Origin: Helicobacteraceae bacterium
Lineage (GTDB): Bacteria > Campylobacterota > Campylobacteria > Campylobacterales > Sulfurimonadaceae
Direction: 5' to 3'
Length of the DNA stretch: 6,974 bases
NCBI GenBank assembly: GCA_027056525.1
Contig: JALUKO010000345.1
Span: forward strand, 1 to 6,974
This document shows positions 4,758 through 6,974 of this stretch, in pieces; position 1 is the first letter of the stretch, and every line of letters begins with the position of its first letter. The notes under the pieces are model-generated. The model did no database searches. It saw only the letters and a list, made by a program, of their open reading frames with translations, and was not told the DNA's origin. The position numbers were made by a program, and so were the translations under genes.

Positions 4758-6974
4758 ACATTGTAGTATGTAGCATTTGGATGGTGCACTACCAAAGCAG
4801 AAGTTGACTGTTCCGGATGGATTTGAAACGTTTCACTGAGTTCTATGCCGAACTCTTCAGGCTTGAGAAGATCAAAAAGGGGACGGTTAAGCTCCAGGTC
4901 AGGGCAAGCTGCATACCCAAAAGAGTAGCGTGCTCCCTGATATTTGTTCATCTGCACATCACTGAGTTTACTTCCTTCCCCCTCGCTTATGTTAAGGTCA
5001 AGCCTTATCTGCTTATGGGCTATTTCAGCAAGTGCCTCAGCGAGTTCAACCCCTAAACCGTGAAACTGATAATACTCAGTATAATCACCACGCTCATAGA
5101 TCTCACGCTCTACCTCAGAGAGCTTTTCGCCTGCACTTACACAGGTAAGCGCTATAACATCATGTCTTTGAGAGTGGAAAAAGTCACTCAAAGCACGGTG
5201 TGGCTTTTTAGACTGTCTTGGAAAGGTAAACTGCTTGATCGCTCGACCCATTACCTGTTCTAAAGGTTCGCAGTTTACTTCGCTTTGTGAATGATACCCC
5301 TCGCTCTCATCGAAAATAAGCAAAGTGTTATCATCACTCCGGCAAGGCCAATACCCATAAAGTATGGTGGGCTCAAAAAGCCCTTCATCCAGAAATTTTG
5401 CTTTGAGCTTTTCATAGGCGGGCCAAACCACTTCGTCGAGCTGTTTTTGATACGCTTCTTTACTCATCCCTTTAGAGGTGTATCCCCAGCGTGATTTAAA
5501 AAGAAGTTTATGATTGATCCAATCAAATGCCATCTCCACTTGTTGGGAAGTGAGTTTCAACTCTCGTCTTCCCCAAAATGGAGGAGTAGGAATATTTACA
5601 TCGCGTGAGGGCATTTTTATCTCAGAAAAAGGTGGAATAGTCACCTCTTTTTTTTCTTTTGTTATTTTTTCCTGTGTATCTTTGCCATGTAAATCAGTGT
5701 CAAAGTTTCCTGCTTCTATACGGCTCATAGCAGTTACCCCGTCAAAAGCATCTTTACAGTAAAAGATCGGTCCGTCATAAGAAGGGCGACAAAAATCATC
5801 GATAAAACTACGGGTGAGAGCAGCTCCCCCTAACAGTATAGGTATTTTAACCCCTTGTGCTTTAAGGGTTTCGAGGTTTTCTTTCATCACCTGCGTCGAT
5901 TTTACAAGGAGTCCACTCATCCCAAGCGCACTGATATGTCCATCTTTCATTGCCTGCAAGAAGCTCTCCAGCTCCACTTTGATACCAAGATTGACAACTT
6001 TAAAGCCGTTATTTGAGAGGATAATATCTACAAGGTTTTTTCCAACATCATGAACATCGCCCTTGACGGTGCCAAGTGCAAGAGTGGTATCGACCTCTTT
6101 TTCAACTTTTGGCAAATAAGGGTTGAGATGATCGACTGTTTTTTTCATGGTCTCAGCTGATTGAAGCACAAAAGGGAGTTGCATCTGTCCAGATCCAAAA
6201 AGTTCCCCTACTACTTTCATCGCATCTATGAGTATCTCATTGACTATCTTCTCAGGAGCGATGCGGTGGCGAACCTCTTCTACGAGGGGTATCATCCTCT
6301 CTTTATCACCATCCATAAGAAGTTTGGCAATCTTTTGCTCATCACTCATTGCCAGATACTCTGCATCATCTGCCTCTGTGTCAATAGCTTCTTTGGTGCT
6401 AAAATGTTCAATGAACTCAAAAAGTGGTTCCTCTGTACGGTTAAAGATGAGGTTGTTACAAACTTCCTGATCCTCTTTGCTTATTTTATTTATAGGGATG
6501 ATGTGCTTTACATTGATGATGACAGAGGTAAGACCGGCTTCAAGACAATGGTGTAAAAACATAGAGTTCAGGTAAGGGCGCGCCTCTTTATCAAGCCCAA
6601 AAGAGATGTTTGAGAGTCCAAGTGTAGTTCCCACTTCCGGATGTCTTTTTCTAAGTTCACGAATAGCTTCAATGGTATTGATGCCGGCATCAAGATACTC
6701 CTCATCACCGCTTCCAAGCGTAAAGGTCAGTACATCAAAAACAAGATCCTCTTTTTTGAGTCCATGGCGTGAAGTTGCAAGTTCAATGATGCGTTGGGCA
6801 ACTTCAAGTTTATGCTCTACGGTTTTTGCCATGCCAACTTCATCGATGGTAAGACATACCAATGCGGTTCCAAATTTTTTAGCAAGTGCACACACCTCGT
6901 CAAATTTTTCTTCACCGTCTTCAAGATTTACAGAGTTGAGTATGGGGCGACCGCCAATATTTTTAAGTGCGGTT
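4754..6974 (-). CDS. metH: Cobalamin-dependent methionine synthase, N-terminal part outside window
   Basis: Transfers methyl from methyltetrahydrofolate through cobalamin to homocysteine. The frame is open to the window edge; the GTG at 6895-6893 is an internal Val, since codons upstream read GGRPILNSVNLEDGEEKF, the start of the pterin-binding domain. About 739 of roughly 1,150-1,230 residues are visible. Numbering from that GTG: the pterin domain runs to about 150 (TLGLSNISFGL, 91-101), the helical cap 186-263, and the B12 domain 272-365 with DVHDVG at 280-285, where His282 is the lower axial cobalt ligand. SGLLVKST (327-334) and GGAAL (356-360) also belong to the B12 domain. A proline-rich linker covers about 418-441. 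The AdoMet reactivation domain ends with RYSFGYAACP (Arg656 and Tyr661 match E. coli R1134/Y1139). The protein stops at HPNATYYNV, shorter at the C-terminus than E. coli MetH. The homocysteine/zinc domain is outside the window. Confidence 0.96.
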   Translation of the reverse strand, partial: TALKNIGGRPILNSVNLEDGEEKFDEVCALAKKFGTALVCLTIDEVGMAKTVEHKLEVAQRIIELATSRHGLKKEDLVFDVLTFTLGSGDEEYLDAGINTIEAIRELRKRHPEVGTTLGLSNISFGLDKEARPYLNSMFLHHCLEAGLTSVIINVKHIIPINKISKEDQEVCNNLIFNRTEEPLFEFIEHFSTKEAIDTEADDAEYLAMSDEQKIAKLLMDGDKERMIPLVEEVRHRIAPEKIVNEILIDAMKVVGELFGSGQMQLPFVLQSAETMKKTVDHLNPYLPKVEKEVDTTLALGTVKGDVHDVGKNLVDIILSNNGFKVVNLGIKVELESFLQAMKDGHISALGMSGLLVKSTQVMKENLETLKAQGVKIPILLGGAALTRSFIDDFCRPSYDGPIFYCKDAFDGVTAMSRIEAGNFDTDLHGKDTQEKITKEKKEVTIPPFSEIKMPSRDVNIPTPPFWGRRELKLTSQQVEMAFDWINHKLLFKSRWGYTSKGMSKEAYQKQLDEVVWPAYEKLKAKFLDEGLFEPTILYGYWPCRSDDNTLLIFDESEGYHSQSEVNCEPLEQVMGRAIKQFTFPRQSKKPHRALSDFFHSQRHDVIALTCVSAGEKLSEVEREIYERGDYTEYYQFHGLGVELAEALAEIAHKQIRLDLNISEGEGSKLSDVQMNKYQGARYSFGYAACPDLELNRPLFDLLKPEEFGIELSETFQIHPEQSTSALVVHHPNATYYNV

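Noticed and set aside
4763..4796. Hairpins GTAGT/ACTAC and TTTGG/CCAAA as a comM terminator
   Set aside because: Long loops, weak stems and no T-tract downstream on the plus strand.
6161..6556. Plus-strand open frame of 131 codons, plus other plus-strand frames between 4817 and 6470
   Set aside because: They lie opposite metH, whose frame carries clear domain motifs. Their translations show no recognisable domains and no good ribosome binding sites.
6893..6895. GTG as the metH start
   Set aside because: The same frame continues upstream with pterin-domain sequence (GGRPILNSVNL), so this codon is an internal Val.
1..6974. CRISPR arrays, tRNA or rRNA genes, insertion sequences, riboswitches
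   Set aside because: No repeat arrays, cloverleaf, transposase or aptamer-like sequence seen; the window is almost fully coding.

Overview
The window looks like the chromosome of a campylobacterotal (epsilonproteobacterial) organism, probably a free-living type such as Sulfurimonas or a relative. The evidence is the AT-rich sequence (about 27-40% GC in lines counted by eye), lysine- and glutamate-rich proteins, a ClpP N-terminus very like that of Campylobacter, and a tig-clpP-def-comM order that I recall from Helicobacter pylori (HP0795-HP0792, from memory). The genus assignment is inference.

Left part (1-3162, + strand): a tight four-gene operon. It opens with the 3' three quarters of tig (trigger factor, cut by the window edge), followed by clpP (complete, catalytic triad intact), a 355-residue protein with a degenerate GGDEF domain, and def (peptide deformylase). 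Gaps are 4, 9 and 3 nt, so one transcript is expected. Tig, Def and ClpP act on proteins at or soon after synthesis: folding at the ribosome exit, removal of the N-terminal formyl group, and degradation. clpX does not follow clpP here.

Middle part (3163-4757, + strand): an 86-nt gap holds a possible promoter and a small hairpin that covers the ribosome binding site of comM. The comM/yifB gene follows; it encodes a Mg-chelatase-type AAA+ ATPase linked to branch migration in natural transformation.

Right part (4754-6974, - strand): the C-terminal 60% or so of metH, cobalamin-dependent methionine synthase, whose 5' end lies beyond the window. comM and metH converge and share a palindromic CTAG that supplies a TAG stop on each strand. 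A hairpin plus T-tract that looks like the metH terminator lies inside the last codons of comM.

The main candidate for something new is the clpP-adjacent degenerate GGDEF protein. Its active-site motif is GNGVF, so it is probably not a cyclase. The three inhibitory-site residues (R254, D257, R285) align without gaps with PleD R359/D362/R390. It could be a c-di-GMP receptor, and its place beside clpP recalls Caulobacter PopA, a degenerate GGDEF protein that steers ClpXP proteolysis. The remaining genes are ordinary housekeeping genes.
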